NCBI GenBank assembly: GCA_903837135.1
Contig: CAILTK010000097.1
Location: 1-64,000 of the forward strand
Length of the DNA: 64,000 nucleotides
Direction: 5' to 3'
Source of the DNA: an uncultured Caulobacterales bacterium
Lineage (GTDB): Bacteria; Pseudomonadota; Alphaproteobacteria; Caulobacterales; Caulobacteraceae
Shown here: positions 39,572 through 48,714 of the stretch, piece after piece
Numbering within the stretch: position 1 is the stretch's first letter
How the letters are laid out: each line of letters starts with the position of its first letter
Notes under the pieces: model-generated
Databases searched by the model: none
The model's input: the letters and a program-made list of their open reading frames with translations, nothing else
Told to the model about the DNA's origin: nothing
Position numbers and translations under genes: made by a program

Positions 39572-40435
39572 CTACTTCGTCGCGGTCGGGTTGATCCAGG
39601 GGGTGTGGGCTTCAGCGTCGGCTTCGATGCGGCACTGACCGGCGTCGGGGGCGGCGTGAGGCGCGGCGAGGGCGGCTCTGAGCGCCTTGCCGGCGTTCAG
39701 CAGGTCCTCGCGGAAGGCGGCGTCGCCGTGCAGGGCGGCGACCAGGACCGAGCCGTTGGTCCGCGCCTCCTCGATGTCGGACACCGTGTGCACGCCGCAG
39801 ACCACGCGGCTTTCACCGAAGGCGCGGGCGCGGGCGAGGAGCTCGGTGGCGTGCTCGGGCGCCATTCCGGCCAGCAGCAGCCCCAGGGCCCAGCTGTAGG
39901 TGCCGTGACCGGACGGGTAGGAGTACGACTTCATCAGCCCGCCGCGGTCGCTCTCGGTGCAGATCGGCCCGTTGGGCGCGATGAACGGGCGGGGATGATT
40001 GAAGTGATCCTTGGCCAGGTTGGTGATCGAGGACGCGTCGCGTCCCATCCGCGCCAGCAGCATCGCCACCGGCTTCGGCCAATCGGCCACCCTCAGGCCC
40101 AGCGGGCACTCGAACGCCTGCAGGTACTGGGTGGCGTCGCGCGTGGCCAGGGCCCAGCGCTCGCCGCCGGCCAGGGCGCGGGTCTTGGCGTAGGTGTCGT
40201 TGTCGAGCTGATCGGCGATCGATCCCTTCACCGGCGGCGGCGGCAGGATCAGGATCGCGTTCGGGATCCGGTCCTTGCCGAGATAGGGTTCGACCTTGGG
40301 CAGGGGCGCCGGCGCCATCGCCGGGGTCGTCGTCTGGGCGAGCGCCGGAGTCGCGGCCGGGACCGCCGATTGAGCCTGCGCGGCGCCGGCCGCCAGAAGC
40401 GACCCAAGCATGCAAAGCCAAGCCATCCGCTGCAT
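39572..40435 (-). CDS. Class A non-specific acid phosphatase (PAP2 superfamily), downstream copy
   Basis: The start at ATG 40435 gives 287 residues with a signal peptide (cleavage near AQA). The three-part phosphatase signature is intact: KDHFNHPRPF, YSYPSGHGTYSWALG and GESRVVCGVHTVSDIEEAR. It is a secreted vanadate-type phosphomonoesterase like PhoN/PhoC. The upstream frame runs into it without a stop because the neighbouring homologue is frameshifted. As written, the DNA therefore also encodes one long fused frame to 41317. Confidence 0.86.
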   Translation of the reverse strand: MQRMAWLCMLGSLLAAGAAQAQSAVPAATPALAQTTTPAMAPAPLPKVEPYLGKDRIPNAILILPPPPVKGSIADQLDNDTYAKTRALAGGERWALATRDATQYLQAFECPLGLRVADWPKPVAMLLARMGRDASSITNLAKDHFNHPRPFIAPNGPICTESDRGGLMKSYSYPSGHGTYSWALGLLLAGMAPEHATELLARARAFGESRVVCGVHTVSDIEEARTNGSVLVAALHGDAAFREDLLNAGKALRAALAAPHAAPDAGQCRIEADAEAHTPWINPTATK

Positions 40436-40496
40436 CAACGCTCTCCCCGTCTGTCGACATCCGCGATAGGCGAGAAGCCGACGTAAGAAAAGCCGT

Positions 40497-41317
40497 TCAC
40501 CGGCCGCCCGCGGCGAGCATCTCGGCTGTGCACCGCTTGGGGGTGGATCCGCGCGCGGCCGAGAGCTCCGCCTTCGCCCGCTTGAGGTCGCGAGGAAGGC
40601 GCCGTTGGCGTGCAGGCGCGCCACCACGGCCGCGCCGACGAGGCGGCCCGCCTCCACGTCGGACACGAAGTGAACCCGGCACACCACGCGGCTCTGCCCG
40701 AAACTGATTCCGCGCGTCAGCAGCGCCCCGGCCCGCTTCGGCTCCAGTTCCGACAGGATCAGGGCCCAGGCCCAGCCGGTCGCCGCGTGACCCGACGGAT
40801 AGGAGCCCTGCTTCACCAGCCAGTCGGGCTTGTCGACGCAGGTGTCGCCGTCGTCGGTGAGGAAGGGGCGTTTCCTGGCGTAGGCGTCCTTGGCCCGATC
40901 CTCGGACTTGGCGACGTCGTCCATGACCCGCGCCAGCAGGCGCGACGTGGCCGGCGTCTTGTTTGGATCGAGGTCAACGCCGGCGGCGCAGGTGAAGGCC
41001 CTCGGCGCCCCCGGGGTCTCCACGTCCGCGTCGGCCGTGGCCTCGGCCCAGCGCGGCGTCCCCTCGAGCGCCTTGGCCTCCCCATAGGCGGCGCGGTCCG
41101 CCTTGCCGCGCGGCGTGTCCGGACCCGGCGGCGGGGGTAGGAACACCAGGGCGTCGGGCCGGTCGGCGGGGCTGAGATAGCCGGCCGGATGGTGGGCGAA
41201 GTCGGCCCAAAGCACGGGCGCCGGCTTGGCCGGCGGATGCGGCCGATGCGCCGCCTGCGCGACGTCCGGGGCCAGGGCGAAGAGCAGGAGGGCGGCGAAG
41301 CGCGGAAGCAGGCTCAT
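40497..41317 (-). pseudogene. Class A acid phosphatase, upstream copy, with a one-base frameshift
   Basis: From ATG 41317 the protein has a signal peptide and all three catalytic motifs (KDAYARKRPF, GSYPSGHAATGWAW, GQSRVVCRVHFVSD). After NGAFL, at about base 40592, the frame is lost. Restoring one base (a C in TTCCTCCGC) continues it as RDLKRAKAELSAARG through CTAEML to a TGA at 40497-40499, matching the length of its tandem copy. Without that base, translation runs through 60 unrelated residues into the second phosphatase. This may be a real mutation or a sequencing error. Catalytic residues are all upstream of the shift. Confidence 0.75.
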
Positions 41318-41444
41318 CAACGATCCGGGTTCGGACGGAAGGGTGGGCAAACTAGGGTCTGCTCGTCCCTCTCTCAAGAGCGCTCGAGCGCCTGTCCGTC
41401 CAAGGCGGGACCGCTCCGCCGCCCCGATCCTGGGTCCGCCGGGA

Positions 41445-41834
41445 TCATCGATTGCCGGAGTCGTTGATCGCCTTCTGCAGCACGCCCCAGCGACAGGGCG
41501 GACTGTCGCTTGCTTCCGCCCGGCAGACCGAAATGTTCGACGGGGGCGGGCGATCGACCATGACGGTGAAGAAGTCCTTGCCGACCTCGAGGTCGGGCGT
41601 GTCGACCTTCTGCTGCGCGTCGAGCTTGACGGGAAGAACGCCGCCCTTGGCGCGCAGGATATTGAAATAGCAGCTATGCCCGTACTGGGTGTTGCAAAGG
41701 ATCGTCACCGTATCGTGCCGGTGACCGTCGTCTGCGGCTGAAGCCCCGGGCGCGGCCTGAGCCCCCCCACAAGCGATCGCAACGGCGACTCCGGCGAGCG
41801 CTATCGCGGATCTGAACAGGATGGCGCGGGTCAT
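41445..41834 (-). CDS. Hypothetical small secreted protein
   Basis: This 129-residue protein has an N-terminal signal peptide ending AQA (about residue 27). The mature part of about 100 residues contains four cysteines (TILCNT, HSCYFN, SVCRAE, PPCRWG), enough for two disulfides. It has a repeated beta-like character and no recognised domain. Nothing in the neighbourhood indicates a role. It is divergent from nothing and follows the phosphatase pair by 127 bp on the same strand. Confidence 0.6.
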   Translation of the reverse strand: MTRAILFRSAIALAGVAVAIACGGAQAAPGASAADDGHRHDTVTILCNTQYGHSCYFNILRAKGGVLPVKLDAQQKVDTPDLEVGKDFFTVMVDRPPPSNISVCRAEASDSPPCRWGVLQKAINDSGNR

Positions 41835-41989
41835 GCGGGCCTCGGACGGCTGGGTAACGGCTTATAGCGCCGATGGACGGGGGGTTCGAGGGCATAGCGA
41901 AGCTCGGCGACCTGGCGGGACGGGGCGCGGACGGAAAAATTGCCGAGCCGGGTTCGGATCAAACAGGCCGGCAAGGCGGCGCCCCGCTG

Positions 41990-43357
41990 TCAGTCATCCA
42001 GGTCGAGGAAGGTCTTGCGTCTGGGGCTGGAGCGAGATCCACTTGGCGTGACGGACAGATCGGCGGTCTTTCCTCCGTTCTTCTCGTCCTGCGCGCCGCG
42101 TCCCGACCTGGCCGACTGCGGTGCGGACAACCAGAGAACGGCGAACAGGCCGAACGCCTCCACCGTCGTCCCCGGCATGAACGGCGCCGCTTCGACCGTC
42201 GCCGCGATGAGCCACATCACGATGATCACGACCGCAGCCTGTCGGCCGAGGGTCACCTCCGGCCTCGAACTTCCCCGGGTTCGCTTGGCCATGGCGTAGA
42301 TGATGGCTGAGACATGCAGCAGAAGCCCCACCACCCCCAACGCGATCGCGAGTTCGAGATAGGAATTGTGAGCGTCATGCACCTCGCCCGAAATGGCGGA
42401 GAAAACGTCCATGACCTCCGGGTCGTGGGTGCCCACCAATCCGTATCCGACGAACCAGTGGTTCGAGATGACGGTTAGCGCGGCCTCCCAGAGATAGGTC
42501 CGTCCGGAGAAGGTCGGGCTTCGTCCCATCGCGACCAGGATCGCGCTCAGCAGTTCGGACCCGCCCCCGAGCAGCAGGCCGCAGGCGACGATGCCCGCCG
42601 CCAGGCCGCTGGCCCTCGCAAGGCCGCGGAGTCGAAAGACGACGAAGCCGAGGCCAAATCCCGCGAGAGCGATCAGAACCCCGGACGCCGACTGCGCGAA
42701 GGCCAGGCAAAGCACGCCGCCCGCGATCGCCGCGTACCGGTAATAACGCGGCATCAGCTTCCCGCTGGGGGACAGCCAGACGCCGACGGTGATGCCGGAG
42801 ATCTGGCCGAGGATGTTCTTGTGGCGATAGATGCCCCGCCATTTGCCCACGTGGCCGCCCTGATAGATATCGGCCCGGTCGTGCTGACCGTAGTGCGGCA
42901 AGAGCAGCGCCCAGACGATGCTCGCGAAGACACAGATCGACAGCGCAATCAGGACGGACCGGGCGGAGTCGGGCTTGCTTTGACTGGCGATGACGGCGCA
43001 GAGACAAAATATCGTCCCCAGAAATTCGATGCCGGCCAGGATGGTCGGGAGCGGCTCCGCCGCCCAGGCTGCGGATGCGAGCGCAAGAACGGCGAGCGCG
43101 AGCAGGAGGGGCGCGGAGACGGCCACGCGGATCACACGGCTGAGGGCGCCGCGTTGAACGACGTACGCGCCGACCAGGCCGAGGACCGCGAGGCGGAGGT
43201 AGAGCGCGAAGGGTTTGGCGACCTGGGTCGCCGGCCCGCTTGGATCGATCCCCTCGAGCTGAAGGGCGAAGGGCTCGGCCAGCAAGAAGATCACGACGGC
43301 CCAGATGAAGATCGGGGGCTTCAAGGCGAACCGGGCGGCCGGGTTTTCATTCGTCAT
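41990..43357 (-). CDS. O-antigen ligase/polymerase (Wzy-like) membrane protein
   Basis: This 455-residue protein has about ten to twelve transmembrane helices. The large periplasmic loop of the Wzy_C family contains GRTYLWEAALTVISNHWFVGYGLVGTHDP and the conserved HNSYLELAIALG. Such proteins polymerise or ligate lipid-linked glycans at the periplasmic face. In this cluster a Wzy-type polymerase for an exopolysaccharide is most likely. It lies 145 bp downstream of the autokinase on the same strand. Confidence 0.88.
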   Translation of the reverse strand: MTNENPAARFALKPPIFIWAVVIFLLAEPFALQLEGIDPSGPATQVAKPFALYLRLAVLGLVGAYVVQRGALSRVIRVAVSAPLLLALAVLALASAAWAAEPLPTILAGIEFLGTIFCLCAVIASQSKPDSARSVLIALSICVFASIVWALLLPHYGQHDRADIYQGGHVGKWRGIYRHKNILGQISGITVGVWLSPSGKLMPRYYRYAAIAGGVLCLAFAQSASGVLIALAGFGLGFVVFRLRGLARASGLAAGIVACGLLLGGGSELLSAILVAMGRSPTFSGRTYLWEAALTVISNHWFVGYGLVGTHDPEVMDVFSAISGEVHDAHNSYLELAIALGVVGLLLHVSAIIYAMAKRTRGSSRPEVTLGRQAAVVIIVMWLIAATVEAAPFMPGTTVEAFGLFAVLWLSAPQSARSGRGAQDEKNGGKTADLSVTPSGSRSSPRRKTFLDLDD

Positions 43358-43502
43358 TGATCAGTGCGACCTTTGGCGCCGGCGTGCAGTGGCGCCCTGC
43401 GCCGGCCGGCCCCTGAAGGCTCGACCGGAGAGTGCAGACTGCGGAAGAACGTCTAACAGCATTTCGTTCGGTGAACCGGCCTGGCCCCCGGCTGAAACTC
43501 GT

Positions 43503-45713
43503 CTAGTCGACGTAATATCCCTTGTAATCCTTGTGGTAATAGCTCGGATCGCCGTAGCCGTAGCGCTGCTGATCCTTGAGGTCGACGCGGGTCAGGGCGA
43601 CGCCGGCGACGCGGCCGCCCACCTGATCGAGCAACTTCATCGCGGTTCGCACCGCATGGACCGGGGTCACACGCCAGCGGGCCAGAAGCGCGACCGCATC
43701 GACCTTCGAGGCGAGGACGCGCGTGTCGACCACCGGCAGGATCGGCGCCGTGTCGAGGATGACCAGATCGTAGCGGGCGGCGAGATCGCGCAGAAGATCG
43801 TCCATCTCGGGCGTGTCGAACGGCTGGCCCTTGATGGCGCCGCGGTGAGCCAGCGGCAGGACGTGGGCGCCGGTCTGCTCGTCGACGACGATCACGTCGT
43901 CGAGCTTGGCCTTGCCTTCGAGCACCTCGATCAGGCCCTGGGTCGGTTCGTGGCCCGCCAGCAGCCGGTTGACCGAACGGCGGCGCAGGTCGCAGTCCAC
44001 CAGGATCGTCCGGGTGCCCGACAGCGCCGATACGCGCGCCAGGCAGACGGAGGTGGTGGTCTTGCCCTCGTTGGGCAGGGCCGACGTGAGGGCGACTATT
44101 TTGATCGGTCCGTCCTTGCCGTGCAGCAGGGCGGTCGAGAGGGTCCGGAACCCCTCGGCGAAGCTCGAGAAGGGGTGATTCACCACCGCCTGCATCGGGT
44201 CGGTGCTGGTCGGCTTCTTGATCGACGACGTCACCGTCGAGATTCCGGCCAGATACGGCGCGCCGAGCCGGCCTTCGACGTCCTCCATGGTGGTGAGGCC
44301 GGCGGTCATGGTTTGACGCACCACCGCCCCGCCGACGCCCAGCGCCAGCCCGAGCACCAGGCCGGCGGCCAGGTTCAGGGGGATGTTGGGGATGCTGGGA
44401 TGCAGGGGCGCCGAGGCGCGCGTATTCACCCGGGCGTCCGACAGGGCGGTCGCCCGCTGGGCGGCCGTCTCCTTCACCCGCGCGAGCACGGCGGCGTAGA
44501 GGGTCTGCGACGCCTGAGCCTGGCTCTGCAGGCGAACCAGATCGGCCGAGGCGAGGTCGGCCTTCACCAGCGAAGCCCGCGCGGCGTCAAGACCTTCCCG
44601 GATCGACGCCGTCTTCTGGCTGGTGATCTTCGCCTGGGCCTCGAGGTTCGACATGTTACGGTTGATTTCGGTCTGGATCGCCGTGTTGATGTCGTTGAGC
44701 TGTTGCTTGGCCGCGACCAGATCCGGATAGCGCGGGCCGTAGCGGGTCTCGAGATCGACCACATGGCGGCTGGCGTCGGCCTGCTGGCGGCGAAGATCGG
44801 TGATGACGGTGGAGTTCAGCGCCGCCCCGATGTCCGACCCGTTCGTTTTCGACGCGATCGCCGAGCGCGCGGAGGCGAGGCGGGCGTTGGCCTCCACCGC
44901 ATCCGCCGCCGCGACGGCGTACTGGCCGTTCAGGTTGGCGATCTGCTGTTCATGGAGAGCGGTCGCCCCGAGGACGCCGCCGGTGCTCATGTTCTCGGCG
45001 CCGAGCGAACCGCCGCCCTCCGACAGAAGATTGTGCTCCGCCTTGTATTTCTGGACCGCCGCCTGGGCGTCGTCGGACTGCCGGCGGAGGTCGTCAAGCT
45101 GGCCGTTGAGGAGGTGGTTGGCGTCTTCCGTCCGATCCGCCTTCTCGCGGGTCTGTAGGTTGATGAACTCCTCGGCGAAGGCGTTGTCGATCAGCGCCGC
45201 CTTGTGGGCGTCCTTGGAGGTGAACCGCAGCTCGAGCAGAAGGGTCTGGCCAAGCCGACGGCCCTTGAAGAACTTTCCGACCGTCTCGACGACGTTGTCG
45301 AATTGCTTCTGGGCGGCGTTGGGGGCGGTGGCGGCGGCGCCCTTCAGCGGCCGGAAGAATTCCGGATCCTGGTCGAGGTTCAGTCGGTGCACGACGGCCT
45401 CGGTGAGCTCTCGCGACTTCAACTGTTCGACCCGGGTATCGACCCCGAGGCTGCCGGACGGATCCTGTTGCTCGACGGTGAGGTCGGTCCCCACCTGCGC
45501 CTTCTGGGGGGAGAGAACGACCGTCGCCACGGCCGTGTACTTCGGCGTCGCCAGAAAGGTGATGGCCGCCGCCGCGGCGAAGACCACGCCGGCGATGACG
45601 AGGATCAGCCACAGGTGTCGCCGATACGTCGCCAGCAGGGTCAACAACCCGCCCTCCTGCGACTCCGACGTGGACTGACTCTCAAAGACGGCGTCTGTCA
45701 AGACGATCCCCAA
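43503..45713 (-). CDS. Polysaccharide copolymerase/tyrosine autokinase (Wzc/ExoP type)
   Basis: This 736-residue protein has a Wzz domain with an N-terminal transmembrane helix (about 32-54), a long periplasmic coiled coil, and a second helix near residue 450. The cytoplasmic BY-kinase has Walker A PNEGKTTT, Walker A' TILVDCD and Walker B YDLVILDTAP. The last 20 residues hold seven tyrosines, the autophosphorylation cluster. It controls chain length and export in Wzx/Wzy systems. No ATG is available: TTG at 45713 or, with better spacing to a GGGGA site, TTG at 45701. Confidence 0.93.
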   Translation of the reverse strand: MGIVLTDAVFESQSTSESQEGGLLTLLATYRRHLWLILVIAGVVFAAAAAITFLATPKYTAVATVVLSPQKAQVGTDLTVEQQDPSGSLGVDTRVEQLKSRELTEAVVHRLNLDQDPEFFRPLKGAAATAPNAAQKQFDNVVETVGKFFKGRRLGQTLLLELRFTSKDAHKAALIDNAFAEEFINLQTREKADRTEDANHLLNGQLDDLRRQSDDAQAAVQKYKAEHNLLSEGGGSLGAENMSTGGVLGATALHEQQIANLNGQYAVAAADAVEANARLASARSAIASKTNGSDIGAALNSTVITDLRRQQADASRHVVDLETRYGPRYPDLVAAKQQLNDINTAIQTEINRNMSNLEAQAKITSQKTASIREGLDAARASLVKADLASADLVRLQSQAQASQTLYAAVLARVKETAAQRATALSDARVNTRASAPLHPSIPNIPLNLAAGLVLGLALGVGGAVVRQTMTAGLTTMEDVEGRLGAPYLAGISTVTSSIKKPTSTDPMQAVVNHPFSSFAEGFRTLSTALLHGKDGPIKIVALTSALPNEGKTTTSVCLARVSALSGTRTILVDCDLRRRSVNRLLAGHEPTQGLIEVLEGKAKLDDVIVVDEQTGAHVLPLAHRGAIKGQPFDTPEMDDLLRDLAARYDLVILDTAPILPVVDTRVLASKVDAVALLARWRVTPVHAVRTAMKLLDQVGGRVAGVALTRVDLKDQQRYGYGDPSYYHKDYKGYYVD

Positions 45714-45744
45714 TGTTGCGGGCGGGCTAGCTCAAGCCCATCAT

Positions 45745-45773
45745 CCCATAAAGGTGCTAACAGAATGGTTCAA
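45745..45773 (-). promoter_or_regulatory. Candidate promoter of the autokinase-polymerase genes
   Basis: On the minus strand TTGAAC and TATGGG are separated by 17 bases, 32 bp upstream of the TTG start at 45713. It matches the sigma-70 pattern moderately well. Confidence 0.4.
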
Positions 45774-46038
45774 GCTGGGCGCTTTGGCGTCGAAAGCACA
45801 AATCGTGCCGGTGCGATTGCAAGGCGCCGTAACGACGTACGGTGACACTCAAACGCGCGAATCTTCCTTTGTGCGCCAAGCCGGCGCTTTTTGATTTCCC
45901 GTCAAGCCGTAAGAGCTCAAACCCCCCTATATTTCTATAGATTTGTTGCAGTTGGCTCCGTCGGCGCCATCACGATGACGGCTGGCCGACATTTTCGCGA
46001 CACCGTATGGCCGGCCGGACGCCGAGCCGAAAAGCGCC

Positions 46039-46083
46039 GGCGCCGCGCGAAAAGTGGGAGCCGGCTTTCGCCCCAGCGGCGCC
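46039..46083. repeat. REP-like hairpin, copy 2, abutting a stop codon
   Basis: GGCGCCG (46039-46045) pairs with CGGCGCC (46077-46083). The 24-base core (46047-46070) differs from copy 1 by one base. It ends two bases before the TolC-family stop codon. Confidence 0.7.
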
Positions 46084-46084
46084 C

Positions 46085-47485
46085 CTAGTCGCTCACCCCA
46101 TCGAGCGCCCGGAGCGCGCCGTCCCACGGCAGTCCGCCGGCGTTCCTCACATCCCGGTAGGACCGGGCCGGATCGTAAAGGGGCGCTTCCGGCACAAGAT
46201 ACCTGATCTCCAGCCGGCCGGTCGCGCTCAAGACGCCGACCGCGGCGAGGTAGGCCTGAGACCGGGCGGTGATGGCGGCGATCCGCGCGTCGCGCAGGGT
46301 CTGCTCGGCGATCAGCACCTCGAGCGTCGATCGCAGGCCGGCGCGATACTCCTGCCTCTGGCCGTCGAGCGTGGCCTGGGCGGCGACGACTTCGGCGTCG
46401 CGCGTGTCGGCGTCGAGACGGTTCGCCAGCATCTGGCTCCAGGCCTGGGCGGCGGACTGGATGGCGTTGCGGCGGGCGAGCTCGACGCCGATGCGGTCGC
46501 GATTCTCCTCGGCCTTCGCCTGACGGATCTGCGAGGCGTTCTGGCCGCCCGTGAAGATCGGCTGGCTGATCACCGCCTCGCCCTGGACGGTCCGCTCGTA
46601 ATTTCGCGCGTAGGCGGGAACCAGGGCGCCGTTGGCGCCGAACACCGCCTGCAGGGAGACCGTCGGCCGGTCCGCAGCCCGCGCCACATCGACCCGCGCC
46701 TTCGAGGCCCGGGCCGTGTCGCGCGCCTGGTTCAGGGAGGCGTTGTTCTGCTCGACCAGATCGAACGCCTCGTCGACGGTCTTGGGCAGGCCGGGCAGCG
46801 GAGTCTCCGGAGCCAGGCTTCCAGGGGCGTGCCCGACCACCGCGGCGTATTCGGCCCGGTCGGCCTCGAGCTGGCCGCGGGTCGAAGCGATCGCCGCGCG
46901 CGTGTCGAGCAGCTGGGCTTCCGCCTGGCTGACGTCGGTGCGGGTCAGGTCGCCCACCTTCTGCCGCGCGCGAATCTCGTCGAGCTGGTGCTGAAGAAAG
47001 TCGAGATCGTCGCTTTGAACCGCGAGTGTCTGCTCGTCGCGTCGCACGTTCTCATAGGCCTGCACCACGGCGCCGAGAACCTGCGATTCCGATGTCCGAA
47101 GCGCGTCCCGGCCGGCGTAGACCGTGGCTTCGGCGGCGCGTACGGCGGCTGCGGTCCGTCCGCCGGTGTAGATCGGCTGGGTGATCGTCAGGGATCCGGT
47201 CCCCGTATTGCTGACCGGAGGCGTAAGAAAGCTCTGGCTGTTATAGGCGCGATTGTAGACGCCCGAGAGGGTCAGGCCGACGCTCGGGCGCAATCCGACC
47301 TTGGCCTGGGGCACCTGCTCGTCGATCGACCGCTGTTCGGCCCGTTGCTGGTTCAGGGACGGGCTGGTGGCGTAAGCCTCGAGAATGGCGTCCCGCAGGG
47401 TCTCCGCCGCCGCAGGCAAGGCTGCGACCATGGTGAACGCGGCGCCGACGATCATCGTCGCGCCCAGCCGAATGAACAACGCCAT
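46085..47485 (-). CDS. TolC-family outer membrane efflux/secretion protein
   Basis: The start at ATG 47485 gives 466 residues with a signal peptide (cleavage near AAA-ETLRDA); an in-frame codon 28 residues upstream spoils the signal. The protein has the two OEP repeats. TLRDAILEAYATSPSLNQQRA and QPIYTGGRTAAAVRAAEA lie in the first, and EAVISQPIFTGGQNASQIRQAKAEENRDRIG in the second. It forms a trimeric channel for type I secretion or efflux. Its place between the autokinase and glycosyltransferases raises the question of a role in polysaccharide export. Confidence 0.9.
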   Translation of the reverse strand: MALFIRLGATMIVGAAFTMVAALPAAAETLRDAILEAYATSPSLNQQRAEQRSIDEQVPQAKVGLRPSVGLTLSGVYNRAYNSQSFLTPPVSNTGTGSLTITQPIYTGGRTAAAVRAAEATVYAGRDALRTSESQVLGAVVQAYENVRRDEQTLAVQSDDLDFLQHQLDEIRARQKVGDLTRTDVSQAEAQLLDTRAAIASTRGQLEADRAEYAAVVGHAPGSLAPETPLPGLPKTVDEAFDLVEQNNASLNQARDTARASKARVDVARAADRPTVSLQAVFGANGALVPAYARNYERTVQGEAVISQPIFTGGQNASQIRQAKAEENRDRIGVELARRNAIQSAAQAWSQMLANRLDADTRDAEVVAAQATLDGQRQEYRAGLRSTLEVLIAEQTLRDARIAAITARSQAYLAAVGVLSATGRLEIRYLVPEAPLYDPARSYRDVRNAGGLPWDGALRALDGVSD

Positions 47486-47698
47486 GCCCGTCTCGATATC
47501 AGGATCGCAGGCAGAGATGGCTGACAATCGTTGATGCGCCGCTAACGATGTGCCCGCGGCCGGCGGCAAGCGGCCCGTCGGGGAGCAGGCGCTCCAGTCT
47601 CGAACCGAACCGGTCCATACCCGGCTATGTCGAGCGAGGATATTCGTGTATCGAACCGGCCTCTTCGAGACATGTTCCGCCGAATGACTGCGCCAGAG

Positions 47699-48703
47699 AT
47701 GCGAATTTTATACGACAGCCGATGGGTCTCTCAAAACGGCATCGGTCGCTTCGCCAGCGCACTCTTGTCCGCGCTTTCGGCTAGATTTGACGTTACCAAC
47801 GTATCCGCGAAAAGCCGACCCACCGGAATATTCGACCCGTTCATCGTCGGTCGACAATTTCATGCGGGCCGATTTGATCTGTTCGTATCACCGGGTTTCA
47901 ACGGCTCCTTTCTTATAGAGCGCGACCAGATATTCGTCATCCACGACCTGATCCATGTAGACCCGCGCGGACCTTTGATACGTCGCGCGCTCAACACGGT
48001 TTACTACGACGGCTTTTACCGGTCGGCGGCGTCCAAGGCGCGGGCGGTGGTCACGGTTTCCCAGGCGAGCGCCGAACAGATCCGGCGGCGGTGGCCGGAG
48101 GTGGCGGGCCGGCTTCACGTCATTCCGGGAGGGGTCTCGCCCGATTTCACCGCGCCCGCCGTCGAAACCGGCCGGGAAGGCCTGGTGCTGTTCACGAACG
48201 AGCGATGGCACAAGAACCTGCCGCGCGTCCTGGCCGCCCTCCGAACCGCGCGCTTCACGGGAACGCTCTATCTGGTGGGCCAGACCTCGGAAAAGACGAA
48301 AGACTCCATCCTGGCCGCATTGCCCGACGCCAGAATCGTCTGGGCGGGACGCCCGTCGGACCTCGAGCTTTCGCAGATCTACCGCCGGGCCCAGGCTCTG
48401 CTGTTCTGCTCCATAACCGAAGGATTCGGCTTGCCGGTGAGGGAGGCGCTGGCCTGCGGCTGCCTGGTGGTCTGCTCGGCCATACCGCCGCATTTCGAGG
48501 TGGGCGGCCCGGGCTGCATCTATGTGGATCCGTTTTCGGAAACGAGCATGGCGGACGGCGTCCGGGAGGCCCTCGCCACCGCGCCGATCGGGGCCGAGGC
48601 GGCCAGGGCCTATCAGGATCGCGCCTGGTCGGACGTGGCGTCCGACTTCGTCGCTTTGATAGAGGGCCTCGGCGCCGGTCGCGTCCCACCTCCGGCGCCC
48701 TGA
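47699..48703 (+). CDS. Glycosyltransferase family 4-like (GT-B), cluster copy 1
   Basis: The start at ATG 47699 gives 334 residues beginning MRILYDSRWVSQNGIGRFA, the usual beta-strand start. ATGs at 47684 and 47627 would extend it, but none has a good ribosome site. The C-terminal nucleotide-sugar domain shows LYLVGQTSEKT, LLFCSITEGFGLPVREALACGCLVV with the E-x7-E pair, and a VDPFSETSMADGV segment. It is cytoplasmic and adds a sugar (often mannose) to a lipid-linked precursor. It is divergent from the TolC gene. Confidence 0.88.
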   Translation: MRILYDSRWVSQNGIGRFASALLSALSARFDVTNVSAKSRPTGIFDPFIVGRQFHAGRFDLFVSPGFNGSFLIERDQIFVIHDLIHVDPRGPLIRRALNTVYYDGFYRSAASKARAVVTVSQASAEQIRRRWPEVAGRLHVIPGGVSPDFTAPAVETGREGLVLFTNERWHKNLPRVLAALRTARFTGTLYLVGQTSEKTKDSILAALPDARIVWAGRPSDLELSQIYRRAQALLFCSITEGFGLPVREALACGCLVVCSAIPPHFEVGGPGCIYVDPFSETSMADGVREALATAPIGAEAARAYQDRAWSDVASDFVALIEGLGAGRVPPPAP

Positions 48704-48714
48704 CTCAGCGCCTC

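Larger units (their letters stand above)
45714..46084. other. Gap between autokinase and TolC-family genes
   Basis: This 371-bp stretch has no credible gene. It holds the autokinase promoter at its left end, an AT-rich tract around 45925-45950, REP copy 2 at its right end, and a 5-bp GCGCC/GGCGC hairpin plus T5 (45873-45892) that would terminate plus-strand transcription, although no plus-strand gene is present. Confidence 0.5.

Noticed and set aside
45873-45892. Small hairpin plus T5 as evidence for a plus-strand small RNA
   Set aside because: The stem is only five base pairs and no promoter or transcript-like unit precedes it.
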